The notes beneath the pieces were generated by a model. That model saw nothing but the letters and a program-made list of their open reading frames with translations, was not told the origin of the DNA and did not search any database. The position numbers were made by a program, and so were the translations under genes. From positions 89,136,555 to 89,200,554 of the forward strand of contig OZ010581.1 in NCBI GenBank assembly GCA_963932145.1: a stretch of DNA of 64,000 nt. The letters run 5' to 3'. This document shows positions 20,750 through 32,784 of this stretch, one piece after another. Positions within the stretch are counted from its first letter, which is position 1; every line of letters starts with the position of its first letter. This DNA is from Acanthosepion lycidas. Lineage: Eukaryota; Mollusca; Cephalopoda; Sepiida; Sepiidae.

Positions 20750-20900
20750 ACACTATTTACATTATTCGGAATATTGTCCTCATCTTTGTCGCCATAATTA
20801 TTACAGCGTTTCGGCAGTTGTACGCTCCGGCCTTCCGAAACGTTGTAATAAGTATGACGACAAAGATGAGGACAATAGTCCGAATAATGTAAATAGTGTA
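20750..20900. repeat. Near-perfect fold-back (65-bp arms)
   Basis: The left arm 20750-20813 (ACACTATTTACATTATTCGG onward, ending GCGTTTCGG) and the right arm 20835-20900 (CCGAAACGTTGTAATAAG to AAATAGTGTA) are inverse copies around a ~20-bp centre with ACGCTCCGGCC. Diverged single copies lie near 24100-24245 and 39335-39420. The shared GTTTCGG.CGTT.TACGC.CCGGCCTTC wording resembles PLE pLTR ends. Confidence 0.85.
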
Positions 20901-21103
20901 CATAACACCTCATCTCAAAAATATAGACAGATACTGACAGAAATTTACATTTATTAAAAATATCGAAATATAAAAGATGTATGCATTTACTATGGAAATA
21001 TTTTTTTAAGCATTTCACCCCATGCAAGGGCTTACAAAGAGTGAGAGCAAGAGTAAAGAAACGTTTTTGAGGAATGGACACAAAGAAGGACGGGAGAATT
21101 AGA

Positions 21104-22740
21104 TCATGGCATCAGCAGATGCCGATTGACATTACATCTGAATATTTGAAGATTATAGCTATCAGGGAAGCAAGTAAGTGGAAGGGATTTCCACAGACGG
21201 GAAGTTCCAGATAAAAAGCTTTTGGAATAGAACAGACGGATAAATTTAACGGTTTCGACAGTTAAAGGGTGAGAACGACATGCCAAACTAGTATCATGCT
21301 TAAATTCATGCAATTTGGGAACCAACGAAAGTAGCTCTTATACTTATAGAAAAGACAGAGGGTAGCCACGGCACATCTATGAGAAAGTGACTGAAGACGA
21401 GATGCTAGATCAAAACCCATCACAATGCATATCCGTCTCTGTATTTTGTTGAGGACGTCGAGACGAACAGCGGGGGCCCAAAACCATATATGGCAGCATT
21501 ATTCCATGCAAGGACGAATGGTTGATTCGACACAGATAACCAACTTTCTTTGCGGTAGATGAAGCTATTGATTCGATGTATTTGTTCCACCTCAGGTCAG
21601 CTGACAGCGTGTGACTAAGCAAGCGCAGAGGCGCTCTAGTGGAGTTGGTCATCAGCCATTCTGATGAGAGACAGAGAGGGTTCTCTGTGGTGGGTAAATG
21701 AGGGCAGTTTCGTTTTAAAGGAATTAAAGGTTACCAGTTATTTCCTGCCCTAGTCAACCACAGATTGGAAGTCCATTTCGAGGCCGGCATGCCAAACCTT
21801 TCAAATGCGTTAGAAACATCTAGAGCGACGGATCGAGCTTCTCTTGTTATTGTGAAGTGCCTGGTATAAAAAAAAAATCAGTTAAGGCCGTGAGCACATC
21901 AGCGGTAGATCGGGCAAAGCGGTAACCATATTGCTTGTCAAAGAGCAGATCATGTGAAGTACGGTGCTTAACCATTTCTGCGTTGATTAAAGCCTGGAAA
22001 AACTTTATGGAAGTGTGGTAAGAAACTAATAAGACGGTAGTTAGATGGGACAGAATGATCTCCAAAATTCTTAAAGGTGGGGACAACAGATGAGGACTTC
22101 CAAGAAACTGGAAAGAAAAGAGTCGTTGAGGCAGTAGTTATATAATTTGGAGAAAAGCCATTTCAGTAACACGATTCTTCAGGACAACAGCTGGTATCCC
22201 GTCCCTACCACTAGCCTTATGGGAGTCTAATTTAGAGACGATATCCAATTCCATCGATGGGTTTATGCGCATCTCGCTCAATAAAGCCTCAGTTTTAGGG
22301 GAAAATCAGGTGTTAGTACACGGGATGAGTCGAGCGGTGAATTGGGTGACAATATCCGAGCAAAGCATTCAGCCTTACCAGCTGAGAAAGTTAGGACATC
22401 AAATGGATTGAATAACGGTGGTATTGTAAATTTGCTGTTGTTCAGCACGCCCTTGTAGAGACGGCAATAATCTTCAGAACTAAACTTACGAGATGCACTA
22501 CGTTGTTTCATTCTTTCATTACGAGCAGAGACAAAGAGACGTCTTTTGCAATCAGACATGTCGCTACGGCACAGACGGAAGAAATGATTTCTATGGGCAA
22601 TAGCAACTGAGCAAACAGCTGAGAACTAAGAATTAAGTCAAAATTCACTCCATGAATGTGACCAGGCATTGAGTTAATGTCCGATGCTAGCAGGAATGTA
22701 CAAAAGCGCTCATATCCAAACAAACTTCTCAATAGAAAAT
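21104..22740 (-). pseudogene. Jockey-like LINE, internally deleted
   Basis: Reading the minus strand from about 22740: end of the endonuclease-like domain (SMPGHIHGVNFDLILSSQLF, about 22680), then DCKRRLFVSARNERMKQRSA and connecting sequence (22559-22278). RT N-terminal sequence follows: KFFQALINAEMVKHRTSHDL, then DKQYGYRFARSTADVLTALT (22000-21860) and a VALDVS.AFE remnant of motif A near 21800. Motifs B and C are deleted. The C-terminal half resumes at about 21650 with LSADLRWNKYIESIASSTAK, and continues to the typical tail SLVPKLHEFKHDTSLACRSH...NVNRHLLMP ending at 21104. Several stops and frameshifts occur. The wording matches jockey-type elements common in molluscs. It cannot make active RT. 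Confidence 0.8.
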
Positions 22741-22744
22741 AAAA

Positions 22745-24085
22745 ATAAAAAGAGGAATAAATTCACTTTAATTAAAATAACATATTTTGAAAACTAAAAG
22801 AATTAGTAACAGCGAACTAAACAAGAACAAAACCCAAAAACCTCGAAAAGTTACATAAGAATGATTGAGAATGAAATTCATCCATACATACATAAAAGCA
22901 AGGCAGGCAACAAGAAGTGAAAAACACGCAGTACTTAGGCGATAGCATCACATGAAGTGATTTTGTTTTCCTTTTGTTAGGCATTGACTTCGTCTCCAAC
23001 TTTAAATCCCAAGACCGAGGGAAGGGGATATATGAATAAAATTTTCCGGTATTTACTAAAGATTATGATATGTTTAAAAATCTGAAGGGGCAACTTCTTA
23101 GTACCGCTAATTATATGAAGATTAGAAGAATATCTTGCGGCAATCACGTCTAAATATATATTTTTTTAAATTCAGAATAATAAACATTAATTCATAGCAT
23201 TTTATTGTATCTTCTTATAGGTACCTATATTTTAATTAACAAGTACGCAAACTAGAAATTAATTGTGAATAAGACTAAAATTTGCGGTACAAAGGACATC
23301 ATTTCCTATAAGTTATTATATTCGATTAACGCGTTTTCGAGTATTGATTATCTTTTACTGTGCATATTAGCAGAACTAATCGCGGAATTCCTATATTTTT
23401 AACTACAACTGGGAAAGATGGCTTGGATCTTTTTAAAATTACATGACACACAGGAACGCAAAAACTAATAATCAGCTTGATAGGTTTATACTAATCGATG
23501 GCGAGGTCATAATCGACAGTGGGGTCATAAATGAGAACCTTTTCAGGGAAAGTAATAAAAGATAGGTAGTTGAGGGCAACTAAAATTATCTATCCACTAA
23601 AGAGATATTGTACTCTTTTACTGTCTTCGACTCCTGTAATCTGTAGCGTTGTAGCTTAAACTAGATACCAGGTTCGTTTTCAGGATGCAACTGACTACGA
23701 AATTCTTTCGGCTTGTGACTTAAAAAATAACCCCCTAGGTCCGATTGTCACCCATTAATTAAAACCATGAGACTTTTGTAGCAGCAATCATATTTTATTC
23801 TCTGGTTGAAACCTACTGCTATAGACAGGCGAGGCAGATATGAAGCATAGACGAGGGGAGGTTAACAGTCTAACGGACGTCTTCCCTTTCGCGTCATTCT
23901 ATTTGGAACCACTTTTGTCTTTTTGCCTTTGGCTCTTCGTAACCAATGTCTTATAGAGACCACTGTCCTTTGCCTAGAAAATCAATTTATCTTATGCAGT
24001 GACCGTCATTTGTCAGAGCCGCTTCCCATGTGATATCACTTCACTTAGCTGATAAACATCAGGAAAATAAATGCCTAGCTCAAGT
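22745..24085. other. No gene seen
   Basis: AT-rich unique sequence. The first 100 bp may still belong to the jockey-like element's upstream part. Nothing else was recognised. Confidence 0.45.
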
Positions 24086-24099
24086 TTTGAATATCGGTC

Positions 24100-24245
24100 T
24101 ATATTTTTCAGAAGTATTGTAACTATTTACACTATTTATATTGTTCGGACTGTTGTCCTCGTCTTCATTGCCATATTCACGACGTTTCAGTCGTTGTGAA
24201 CGCCGGCCTTCTTCAGGTTTCGTACCGAAATTCAGACGTATACAA
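24100..24245. repeat. Single diverged copy of the 20.75-kb fold-back family
   Basis: Contains ACTATTTATATTGTTCGGAC, TGTCCTCGTCTT, ACGACGTTTCAGTCGTTGTG and GCCGGCCTTCTTCAGG in the order of the 20750-20830 arm. On the minus strand it starts CCTGAAGAAGGCC...GAAACGTCG, a hammerhead-like word order without a clear stem II. Confidence 0.65.
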
Positions 24246-24444
24246 GCTGAAGGTTTGATGATTTCCTTTAAGAAGATATCAGATGACTCTGATATAGCTA
24301 CAAATCGCAGATGTGACGAAATCATTGCTTTTAATTTGAATTCTTTTCGTGTGTAGAGAATTAGTTTTCTTAAAAACTTAATTTTTTTTTACCTGAAACC
24401 TGAACCTATTCTTGTGTGACAAATACAAGTGCCGGAACTATTTA

Positions 24445-24545
24445 TTAGGTTGGTGCAAAAATAATGACGTAATAATGTCGTTTTTTGACGTATTTTTAAC
24501 GTCAAAAAACGACATTATTACGTCATTATTTTTGCACCAACCTAA
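24445..24545. mobile_element. Palindromic mariner-type MITE, copy 1
   Basis: 101 bp, almost a perfect palindrome, from TTAGGTTGGTGCAAAAATAA to its inverse TTATTTTTGCACCAACCTAA, flanked by TA on both sides as expected for a mariner target duplication. The end sequence is that of mariner elements related to human Hsmar1/MADE1. It has no coding capacity and needs a transposase in trans. Confidence 0.92.
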
Positions 24546-24549
24546 TAAT

Positions 24550-25155
24550 TATTTCTTTAAATTCTACTCTCCCCCACCCTCAACCGACACGGTGCTTATC
24601 CAGTTCAGTACACATTCTTTTATTACATTGATTATACTTATATAAAAATTATGGGTGGAATATTTGACATTGCAAGCTTACTTTTTAAGTTGAAGAATTC
24701 CCACATATATGACTATCTCAGACTGCATATGAATTTGGTTAAAAAAATGTACTTCTATACAAGAACTCTTGATTAGTGCGGCTAATGTATATATCGGAAA
24801 CTAAAAAAAAAACAGCAGATTTTCAATTAATATGGTTAAAGCATAGAATGTTTTACCACAATAATCGAATTTTTATTTTATTAATATTAATATTAATATA
24901 TTCTATCAGTTATATCGATCATACGAATAAAGTAATGATTATCATAATGTAAATGATTACACTGGAGATTTCGTGTAATATTGATTGATTAATTTCTTAT
25001 TCTACAACTTATCAATTCTTTTCAGAATATTTAAAGCCAGAATATATATTTTTTTAAATTATAAGAATTCTGGGAAGGAGATAATAATGGTTTAGGGATA
25101 TAAGTCTTACTAGTTAACCCATAGATGGAGAGACGAGGTGTATTCATAAGTAAAT
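24550..25155. other. No gene seen
   Basis: AT-rich unique sequence with an ATTAATATTAATATTAATAT stretch near 24880. No other signal. Confidence 0.5.
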
Positions 25156-25159
25156 ATAA

Positions 25160-25235
25160 CGAAAACCACGAGAACTGGGAACCGGCTTTCCAATTAACTA
25201 TTCCGAGTCATTACCCATTACACCACCCGCACATA
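25160..25235 (-). repeat. Possible tRNA-derived SINE head
   Basis: On the minus strand an A-box-like GGTGGTGTAATGGGTAATG (25204-25228) is followed about 35 nt later by a B-box-like CCGGTTCCCAGTTC (25166-25186), the spacing of a tRNA promoter. Stems are not intact, so it is at best a decayed tRNA-like or SINE sequence. Confidence 0.35.
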
Positions 25236-25239
25236 GAAG

Positions 25240-26340
25240 TTTACAAAATCTGATATTCGCAAACGGTCACTCATCTCAGTACTGACCAGGCTCGACATTG
25301 ATCATTCGGAAACCAATGTTTCAACGCGATACCGCCGTAAGCTAGCGTAATATTCACTCGGAAGTATTGTAAATGATTTCAAGAATGTTTTCTCAATAAA
25401 TTTAGCTTGTTCTCGAATTTCCGCTATTTCAGAATTTTGCTTAATATGGATGTTCATGTAATGTTCGTATCTTATATTTTGTTTTTAGTTCTAATATGAC
25501 ATTGTTCAATTTTCCTTAGCGGCAAGAACCGCGATATACGAGACTTTTCTATTTGTGTGATACAATATCTGATCTCCTGAACCGGAGAATTTCATCCGTT
25601 TAAATTTAAAAGCCCCAAACACTTCCCCAGATCAGCTTATTTGCGCTAGCAGTATTTGTTTGTACTGGAAAATTAAACTTGTTTGTATAATCGAGTCAGT
25701 TGCTGGCTTGTCGATTTAGAAAAAAAAAATGTTTTCCTCTAATTTAGGTCTGATTTCTTCTATGTAATGACTCAACAAAAAATAATATTTTCTAATTTTT
25801 TTTTTTTTTGTTGACTGTACACACGTGGTAAACATTTTGCTCTCTAGCTTGTTTCCACCCTAAAGTTGCGTACTGATTCTGTCATTTCTCGAATTTCCTG
25901 TTATTTTGTACTTTTCGCAAGACTCTTTGGAGTCGTTCAGGTGATCCAGAAAGCGTGGATTCAACTGTCAACTCCATATTTCAAAATGTCTCCTGTTTTC
26001 TGGCAATCTCCAGTTCTGTTCCTAGCTTTATAAATTCAATGATTTTAATTCCATCATCCGCTGGAACAACGATACACACTTTCTATATCTAAATGTATCT
26101 TTGTCTCTTTACGATCAGATTCTTGCACAGAAGAATGTGGTTAGCATGAATTTCAAAGACCAGAAATATTATAATTGCTGTTGTTTAGAACAGTGCCTTA
26201 CTATGAGTCTTCTTCTTTTATGTACCGTATATACCTTCAAGATCAAGTCGATCATTATCCTCCACATCTTTCTATTATTCCAATATAATGTTTGTGTTCT
26301 TACTATTCCTCTCAGTCTCTAGTCGAACATCCATTTACAT
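25240..26340. other. No gene seen
   Basis: AT-rich sequence. Parts may be the upstream side of a LINE remnant, but no motif shows this. Confidence 0.4.
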
Positions 26341-26600
26341 AAACTTCGGAAGTAGGTTGCTAGCTTTTTCCTCTACTTATCTCACCTTCAATGTTTCTTG
26401 TGAGTTTCAAATTCTCCAAGTCTTTTCCTCAGTATGTGTCCCAGATATTGCATCCCTTTCTTGAATACAAGTGTACACTTTATCTCCTTTTTCCTTGAAC
26501 TTCCTCGTTACTCACGTGTTCCACCCATTCTCAGAATCCTTCTGTAGTGGCACATCATTGTTACCTCGAAGTTCCTCTTCATCTTCCATATCCAAATCAT
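26340..26600 (-). pseudogene. RTE-like LINE C-terminal remnant
   Basis: The minus strand reads MMCHYRRILRMGGTRE (26558-26515) and later GMQYLGHILRKRLGEFETHK (about 26440-26390). This corresponds to the tail of RTE-like LINE polyproteins, MWCYRRMLRISWT...LEFLGHIMR. Frameshifts separate the pieces and no RT motif remains. The same wording recurs at 36.7 kb, suggesting one dispersed family. Confidence 0.6.
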
Positions 26601-26604
26601 TATC

Positions 26605-28985
26605 ATCGCTTTCGAGTAATGTTTTCATTGTTTTTTCCTCGACAGACAGCATTTGTTCCTTCATTGTGATACATCTGTGCTGTGCAAATATATTTAATGA
26701 CTAGATTTTTATTTAAATTCCTCTTGCTGCAACATTACGACAGATTTTTATGTAATTATTTCTTTTTTTTTTAATTCTACATTTTTAGCTTCAGGCTTTT
26801 AGGCTTTTGTAAAGAAAGTATCTTTTCCTTTATGTCATTTTTGTTATCTGACTCTCATGATGATTTCCTCCTTCAGCGACATTTTGCCTTTGCAATTGTT
26901 GCCAACCGAACTCACACATCTAATGACTGGATACATTTTCTCCTCACCTAAAATGTAGGCTTCTATGTATTGATATTCATTTTGTTTTAATCACGTATCG
27001 ATACAGCTTCAACTTTCTTCAAGTTTAAATAATATTTTCCTTATCAAAGACATCATGTTTTTAAACATTTTTCTGATTTTATTTTATTGAAAATGTAGAT
27101 AATTTATGGAAATTTGATAATAATTAGAGTATCCGATTATTCTGTTAAAACCAAAGACTTCTGTAGCAGAGATATAGTGATCAAAACAACTAAGAACATG
27201 TAATATTCAATTGCTGTACAATCCTTGAAATGATGCATTGAACAAATGATTGCAAACATTCTTTTATTGATAACTACATATAAGCAACAATATGAACATA
27301 TAACGAAGTACGTAAATGCTATTTCCTATATTATATTACTCCATGGTAGATTTGTCAGGAAGGTAACTTCTTCATGTTATCAGTATGGAAGAGGCGATGT
27401 GGCTCCTTTGGAAAATATATGAAAAGCATACCACTTGTTGACTCAAAGCTTGTGAGTGAAATTAGGTAGAGATAACCCTTTGGCTTGTGCTAGAACGAAG
27501 TCACAAGTCATCGGAACCGAGGGTTTGAGCGTGATGGCCTTGTTAAAAATGTTGATCCCGCTAGATAAGGCGCTCCCTCCCAGAAACTGTGACTAATGTT
27601 CGCTCAGCATAGTTTCAGTATAAACCACAGGCTAGCTCTCTGGGTGTTGAGCAAACACGGACATCTTCGAATATGAGTGTCCATCCATCCATCATTACTT
27701 GAACTGGTACAGAGAATATATGGATATATAGTTAAGAATTTCATAAATATTTTGATGAAGAACCTAAGCTCGAAAATCCGTTTTAGACGGTCAAACAGTA
27801 CACCTTGTTTCCTTCAGAGCTCACACTTAACAATTAAAAATCCCTTCATTAAGTAATTAGAAGTCGTTCACATAGTCATGACTGAAAAAAAAAAACTAAC
27901 TCAATAACATTTACGCCGTAATTTGTGCTTTAACCACTGCCTTTTCTTTTTTATTATGCTTTGATGTTCAATCAGCATTTAGTGTACTGCAGATCGAGGA
28001 AAATGTGGTCAAGTATTAAGGTAAGCATTAATGAGAGAATAGGGCTTCTACTTTTTATTTTACTGAACGCTATTCCTTTTTTTTTTTTTTACACTTTCTG
28101 GGAAGTACGCAAGCAGTGAAAATTGTTAGCCTTTTCATTTTGTTAATTGGAAAATGTGTTTCTACTTTCCCAAGTTCCAGGCTTAAGAGGAGAAACGAGA
28201 GGCAAACTATCTAGGAAGAGTAATTTTCACTTTTCTCATTATAGATTTTGGTTCATTTTGCAGGCGTTTATTCTACCTTTCAGCGCTCCATTTTCTCGGT
28301 TAGCCGAATCGATTCTGTGATTGCTTTTCAAAGAATTTTCGATCTCATGCATCATGTCATGTATTATAAATACCAACAATATTCTCACCGCAAGTTTTTT
28401 TTTTTTTTATTCAGTCAGTCTTAAGCTTCTAGAACAATTTTTATAACTTAGCTATGTCTTGCAACCAAGGTGAATTGTAAATCATATCCTCCTCCTAGCA
28501 TCAGTTTACACTGAAATAAGTTGGGAAAATTTTCGCCTGAAATCAGGAAAATACAAAATTTAAATAAAACGGTCACAATATAGGAAACGAAGAAAGCACT
28601 AGATTCAATTGAAGCCAGAAGAAGTTTATAATTAAATTATCGCTGTTGAATGAATTTTAGTTTAATATATTTTTGCTTTCTTTAATAAGAGTTAAGAATT
28701 TTAAAACACCGATTTCAAAAATTGTATTGACTCATTTGATTAAATAATGTACAGTGAATTATGCTAATATTTGATTGGGAAGATTAATACAATATCTGTT
28801 ATTTTAATTTAGTGACAAATACATTTAAAAGTCAAATCTTTGACAATTTCCATGACTTCGCTCTGAAATGAATACTTTAATTACCCTATTAACCTTTATG
28901 TTATAACGGGAGGTTGCTATGGAAAAAAAGATTTATTATTTCATTTGAATTTCCCCCGTGGTGAGCATTATTATATCCGTGATAT
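26605..28985. other. AT-rich unique DNA, no gene seen
   Basis: 2.4 kb with T-rich beginning and poly(T) runs near 28078 and 28395. No coding, RNA or repeat family recognised. Confidence 0.5.
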
Positions 28986-28989
28986 AATA

Positions 28990-29059
28990 TTAGGTCGGTA
29001 CAAAAATAATGTCGTTTTCTCACATGTGAGAAAACGACATTATTTTTGCACCAACCTTA
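28990..29059. mobile_element. Palindromic mariner-type MITE, short variant (copy 2)
   Basis: A 70-bp palindrome beginning TTAGGTCGGTACAAAAATAA and ending TTATTTTTGCACCAACCTTA, centred on CACATGTG. It lacks the GACGTAATAATG inner block of the 101-bp copies, so it is an internally shorter variant of the same family, with diverged ends. Confidence 0.88.
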
Positions 29060-29061
29060 TA

Positions 29062-29640
29062 ACACCGTACTTCACGGATGTAACGGAATAACTGAATGGA
29101 ATAAGAATGACAATCATGCTTAGTTATCAGAGGGGTGTTTATAATGCTACATCTCACACAAAAATAGATTCCCACCAATGTATTTTATCTACTAAAAGTT
29201 TTAGAGCGTGAGGTAAATTCTGATGAATAAAGTCAGAATTTAGCAATGTTTTAAGCTAATTTGCGTTTTAGCCTAATTTAACATTCAATTTGAATAATAC
29301 GCAAAACAACAACAAAAAAAAAATGGAAACGATTTTTAGGAATTTATCATCATGGTTGTTACGAAAAAGACTTTGGCTTGCAATTCATTAGACGATCTGG
29401 AGGTGGCTCTACATAACACATTTTAGATGAGTCTGGAGCAACTGGGACACTGAAAGTTGGTAGTTGTAACCTATGTCAACGTTTCTCGCGGGAATTTTGA
29501 ATATTGTTTTTTTTTTTGAAAGTTTGCTGGGGGCTTTTGTGTACACTCACACGCCAACACGATCCGACAGCATCACAGTCGTCTAGCTTCATTGATCTGA
29601 TCTTGCACCAGTGGAGATTAGTATTGTTGCGTCTTTTTAC
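29062..29640. other. No gene seen; may include LINE 3' UTR
   Basis: Unique sequence. The part next to 29640 is likely the 3' region of the minus-strand LINE that follows. Confidence 0.4.
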
Positions 29641-31030
29641 CATTTCTTTGGTCAAACTTGATGTCTTCTACCCCATAACATCTCTCCGTACAATAGCCAT
29701 TTGTGAATGCGATGTTGTTCTATGCGGATGACGCGGTCAGTCCATCGGACTAAGACTTGAGCCTTGATTCGATGTTGATCTAAAATTTCAATCTTGGCAA
29801 TGAAATTCATGAATGTAGTTCCTAATAAGTAAGTCTTCATGTACATTTTTTTCTCTTTCTTGATGTGCCAGTCATTTAAGATCTACGTTCCGCATCCGTA
29901 GAGTAGAAGGCCATTGAATCGTACATTTTTAGTTTCATTGAGAGGCATGTTTTGCTGGTCTGTTATAGAGTCTCCTCACTGACTGGCTCGCTTTACTAAT
30001 TTGGGCATCTATTTCTTGTCTATGGTACCATCACGCGACATTTTACTACATAATAATTTAAGGTATCGGCATTTGAAAGCTGGGTGCCGTCTATAGTGAT
30101 ATCTGGAGTAGGTTGGTTGGGGTTTGTTACTGGTTAATAAAGGAATGCTGAAACTGATTGTCAGGCCAAGCAATTTTGAAGCTATGGAGAAGAAGCAAGC
30201 CTACTTCCCTTGAGTCATGATTGCACTATCATCAGCAAGGAGGTCTTCCAATAGGAGATGTTGAAGATTATTTGTTTTGGCATCGAGATGACGAATGTCA
30301 AAAAAAAGAACCATCAAAACGATACCAAATCTTGAGTTGTCTGAGGCAGCACGCATGCGAAAAAAAAGTACTGAAGAGAACTGGGGCTACGACACAGTCA
30401 TTTTCAACGCCAATTCTGATTTCAAAAAAGCTGTCATGTCATCATTAGAGAGCACCTGGCAAATCGTGCCATCTTGAATGAGCAGGATAAGCTTTATAAA
30501 CCTATGTGGGTATCAGATGGGCTCAAGACAAGTCCCTAAACCTTCCTTTGTCAAAGGCTTATGGGAGGTCGGTGAATACACAGTAGAAAGGCAGGTTTTT
30601 GTCAATGCAGTTTTCTTTTAGTTGTCTTATGGTAAAGATCATATCTAATTACTGCTAACTGGTCTGAAGCTACATTGTGCTTCAGAGAGGTTCTGCTTCA
30701 AGAAATTAGTGAGTTTTTTGAGAAATTAGTGAGTCTCCTCCTCCCGAATATTCTGCCGGACATCACAGAAGGCCTCAAGGTCTTTAGCGCCTTCCGTTAT
30801 TGTAATTCTCAGCAGAAATGCTCTTCTTTCATTATATCCTGTGTGAATTTGCCTGCAAATTTGCTTTCCTGATCTCCGCCATGGTAATTCAATCTCAAAG
30901 TATTCTGACCACTAAATCATATGGCTCAATGCTCTAGGGTCAAATGTAGAAGGCCTTTTGCGCAGGTTGATGAAGGTTTTCTTTCTGCGTTTTCTCAAAC
31001 ACATCTAGTCTTTGATCAGTCTTGCGAAGA
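29640..31030 (-). pseudogene. RTE-like LINE, decayed RT and C-terminus
   Basis: Read on the minus strand the order is: RT motif A as AFYCVFTDLP-stop-AFD (30577-30548), a damaged middle, motif C as LLADDSAIMTQGK (30246-30210, LADD rather than YADD), then LLGLTISF (about 30170-30147, motif D region). The C-terminal stretch QVLVRWTDRVIRIEQHRIHK followed by WLLYGEM lies at 29760-29680. This order matches RTE-like LINEs whose tails read LRWTGHV.RM...R.PKQLLYGEL. Many stops and frameshifts are present. The endonuclease half was not found up to about 31030. No activity is expected. Confidence 0.72.
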
Positions 31031-31214
31031 CGGGAAGGGTGTATTGACAGATCTTGATGTGGATTTAGTAAGTAAGAACTACTAACTTAATACGTCTATA
31101 ATAATATATATAATGGCTGGCCGTTCGAGTTTGCCTGTTTACCAATCAAACGAGTGTACTGGTCCTGTTCAAAATGTCGATCACGATGACTGGTAACTTC
31201 AGTCATCTTGACTT

Positions 31215-31436
31215 GTAACTTCGTGCTATCTCAGCCATCGATGGTGCTCAAATAGTTCCGTCTGTCCAATTGCTCTGATAAGGCTTGAGTGAAATCTTGC
31301 GGTTTGCAGACACATTTTAATGGTGTAGGCACGCTGGGATCGCTTTAAGATGTCACCTACCTGGCAAACCGACCATGGTGGTATTTGAAACCGAATCTCA
31401 TGGTCGGAAACTGAACATACTAACCACTCGACCATA
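31215..31436 (-). repeat. tRNA-derived SINE
   Basis: On the minus strand the A box TGGTCGAGTGG (31424-31434) and B box GGTTTCAAATACC (31380-31392) are about 33 nt apart. Upstream wording ATGGTCGAGTGGTTAGTATG is typical of a Ser/Leu-type tRNA head (GGCCGAGTGGTTA). A tRNA-unrelated body of about 160 bp follows. Tail and target duplication were not resolved. SINEs of this kind are abundant in cephalopods. Transcription would be by RNA polymerase III if active. Confidence 0.65.
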
Positions 31437-31439
31437 TAA

Positions 31440-32540
31440 TATGTCTATTACAACTATAAATGTATGTATATCGTCTCTTATAATAAATATTACAAATAAT
31501 TTTACCAAAGTATTGGAACCAGGAGAAGGTTGATTGTTATTAATCAGGGATATTACATTAATATCATTGTACTTAACTAGCATTCAAGATAATATATCTG
31601 ACTTTGAATACATAATAAAAACTATTACGAGTATACGACAAAAGTTTTTTTTTTTCTTTTGCTCGTGTTGCATATACTTTCAAGCTTAAATCTGAGCAGG
31701 CGACCAGTAATATTTTTATTTTAAAAACACAGGACTTTCTTAATTGAATTTTACACCCGTTCGTCAATGTGGCTCAGTTCAAAGGAAACAATTTTAACTC
31801 CAAAAGCATCATAAGAACCTTTACAGTATTTTCTCCATCTAATCCAAACTCATTCACATAATATTTACTATACTCTTCTATTCGTGATCGTTTTTCGCAG
31901 TTGCAAACGGTAGATTTAGAAATTTCTGGCCTTCCGCCTACGACAAGTTTACGTTTGTTTTACAAGCGTATTTCGTAACAAAAAGTCATAAAATGGTTTA
32001 TCGCAATTTTATCGCTGTCATGAAATGGCAGTGAGAAACAACACTCACAATAAGTGGCTCAGCTTTCAATTTTACATCCGTCGATCACTTGAGATTTTCT
32101 TTAAAATGTACAACCAGAATGCGGTCTTAGAAAAGCTAATGTGGTATCTACACTAAAACTGTGTAAAAGAAAATCATCAACATTCAGTACAATTTTCAGA
32201 CAGTTGCTTAGGAGTATGTTTAGCATTAAATCTTATTTCTACTTTGATATTAACTAAACTCAACAGGATCTGACACCGAGCTAATGAATGCGGTGTGTTT
32301 TTACGCCAATAATCAAAGTAGAATGGGTTGAAAACAAAGGTGGAAAATACCTTGCCAACTATCGCGGACTGTAGCAAATCTGTTAAAATAATGTTTTTGG
32401 AAAATAAAAATCTTGTTTGAAATAAGTAAATTTGGAAGACACCAACTACAACCAAATGTCTCTTAAAGAGGAAACAATTATAATATCTGATTTACGTCAG
32501 ATAATACCAGTCATTTGAATCGGATTCAATGTTAATATGT
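31440..32540. other. No gene seen
   Basis: AT-rich unique sequence. Two distant similar words, AATTTTACACCCGTTCGTCA (31746) and AATTTTACATCCGTCGATCA (32070), may be relics of a duplication. Confidence 0.45.
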
Positions 32541-32544
32541 AACG

Positions 32545-32781
32545 TTACCCCCACGAGGGATGTATGTGACACAAGGCCGGTTTAGCGTGGGTTCTCCGAG
32601 CCTGTAGGCTGGGCCAAAAATATTCCCTTTGAATCCGTATAAACGGGTTCAGGGCCTGTCTACATCCCCGGACGAAACTTTGCCCTGTGGTAAAGCTTCG
32701 TCCGCGTTCGTCTCTGCCGAAGCAGAGAGTTCGATAGTCATGAACGGTTTGCAATAGACAAACGGATTTAATGTTCATCAA
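32545..32781. other. GC-rich block with consecutive hairpins
   Basis: GC content rises sharply here. Consecutive hairpins can be drawn: GAATCCGT-ATAA-ACGGGTTC (32631-32650), CGGACGAA...TTCGTCCG (32669-32704, extended by a second CTTT/AAAG helix), TCTCTGC-CGAA-GCAGAGA (32711-32728) and GTTTG...CAAAC (32747-32763). The minus strand is also open for 78 codons (32781-32545) without a domain I recognise. A structured RNA, a conserved SINE body or a small repeat-encoded frame are all possible. Confidence 0.45.
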
Positions 32782-32784
32782 GAA

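Noticed and set aside
24445..24545. Palindrome as a CRISPR-like or terminator hairpin
   Set aside because: TA flanks, mariner end sequence and five dispersed relatives identify it as a MITE; no array of direct repeats with spacers exists in the window.
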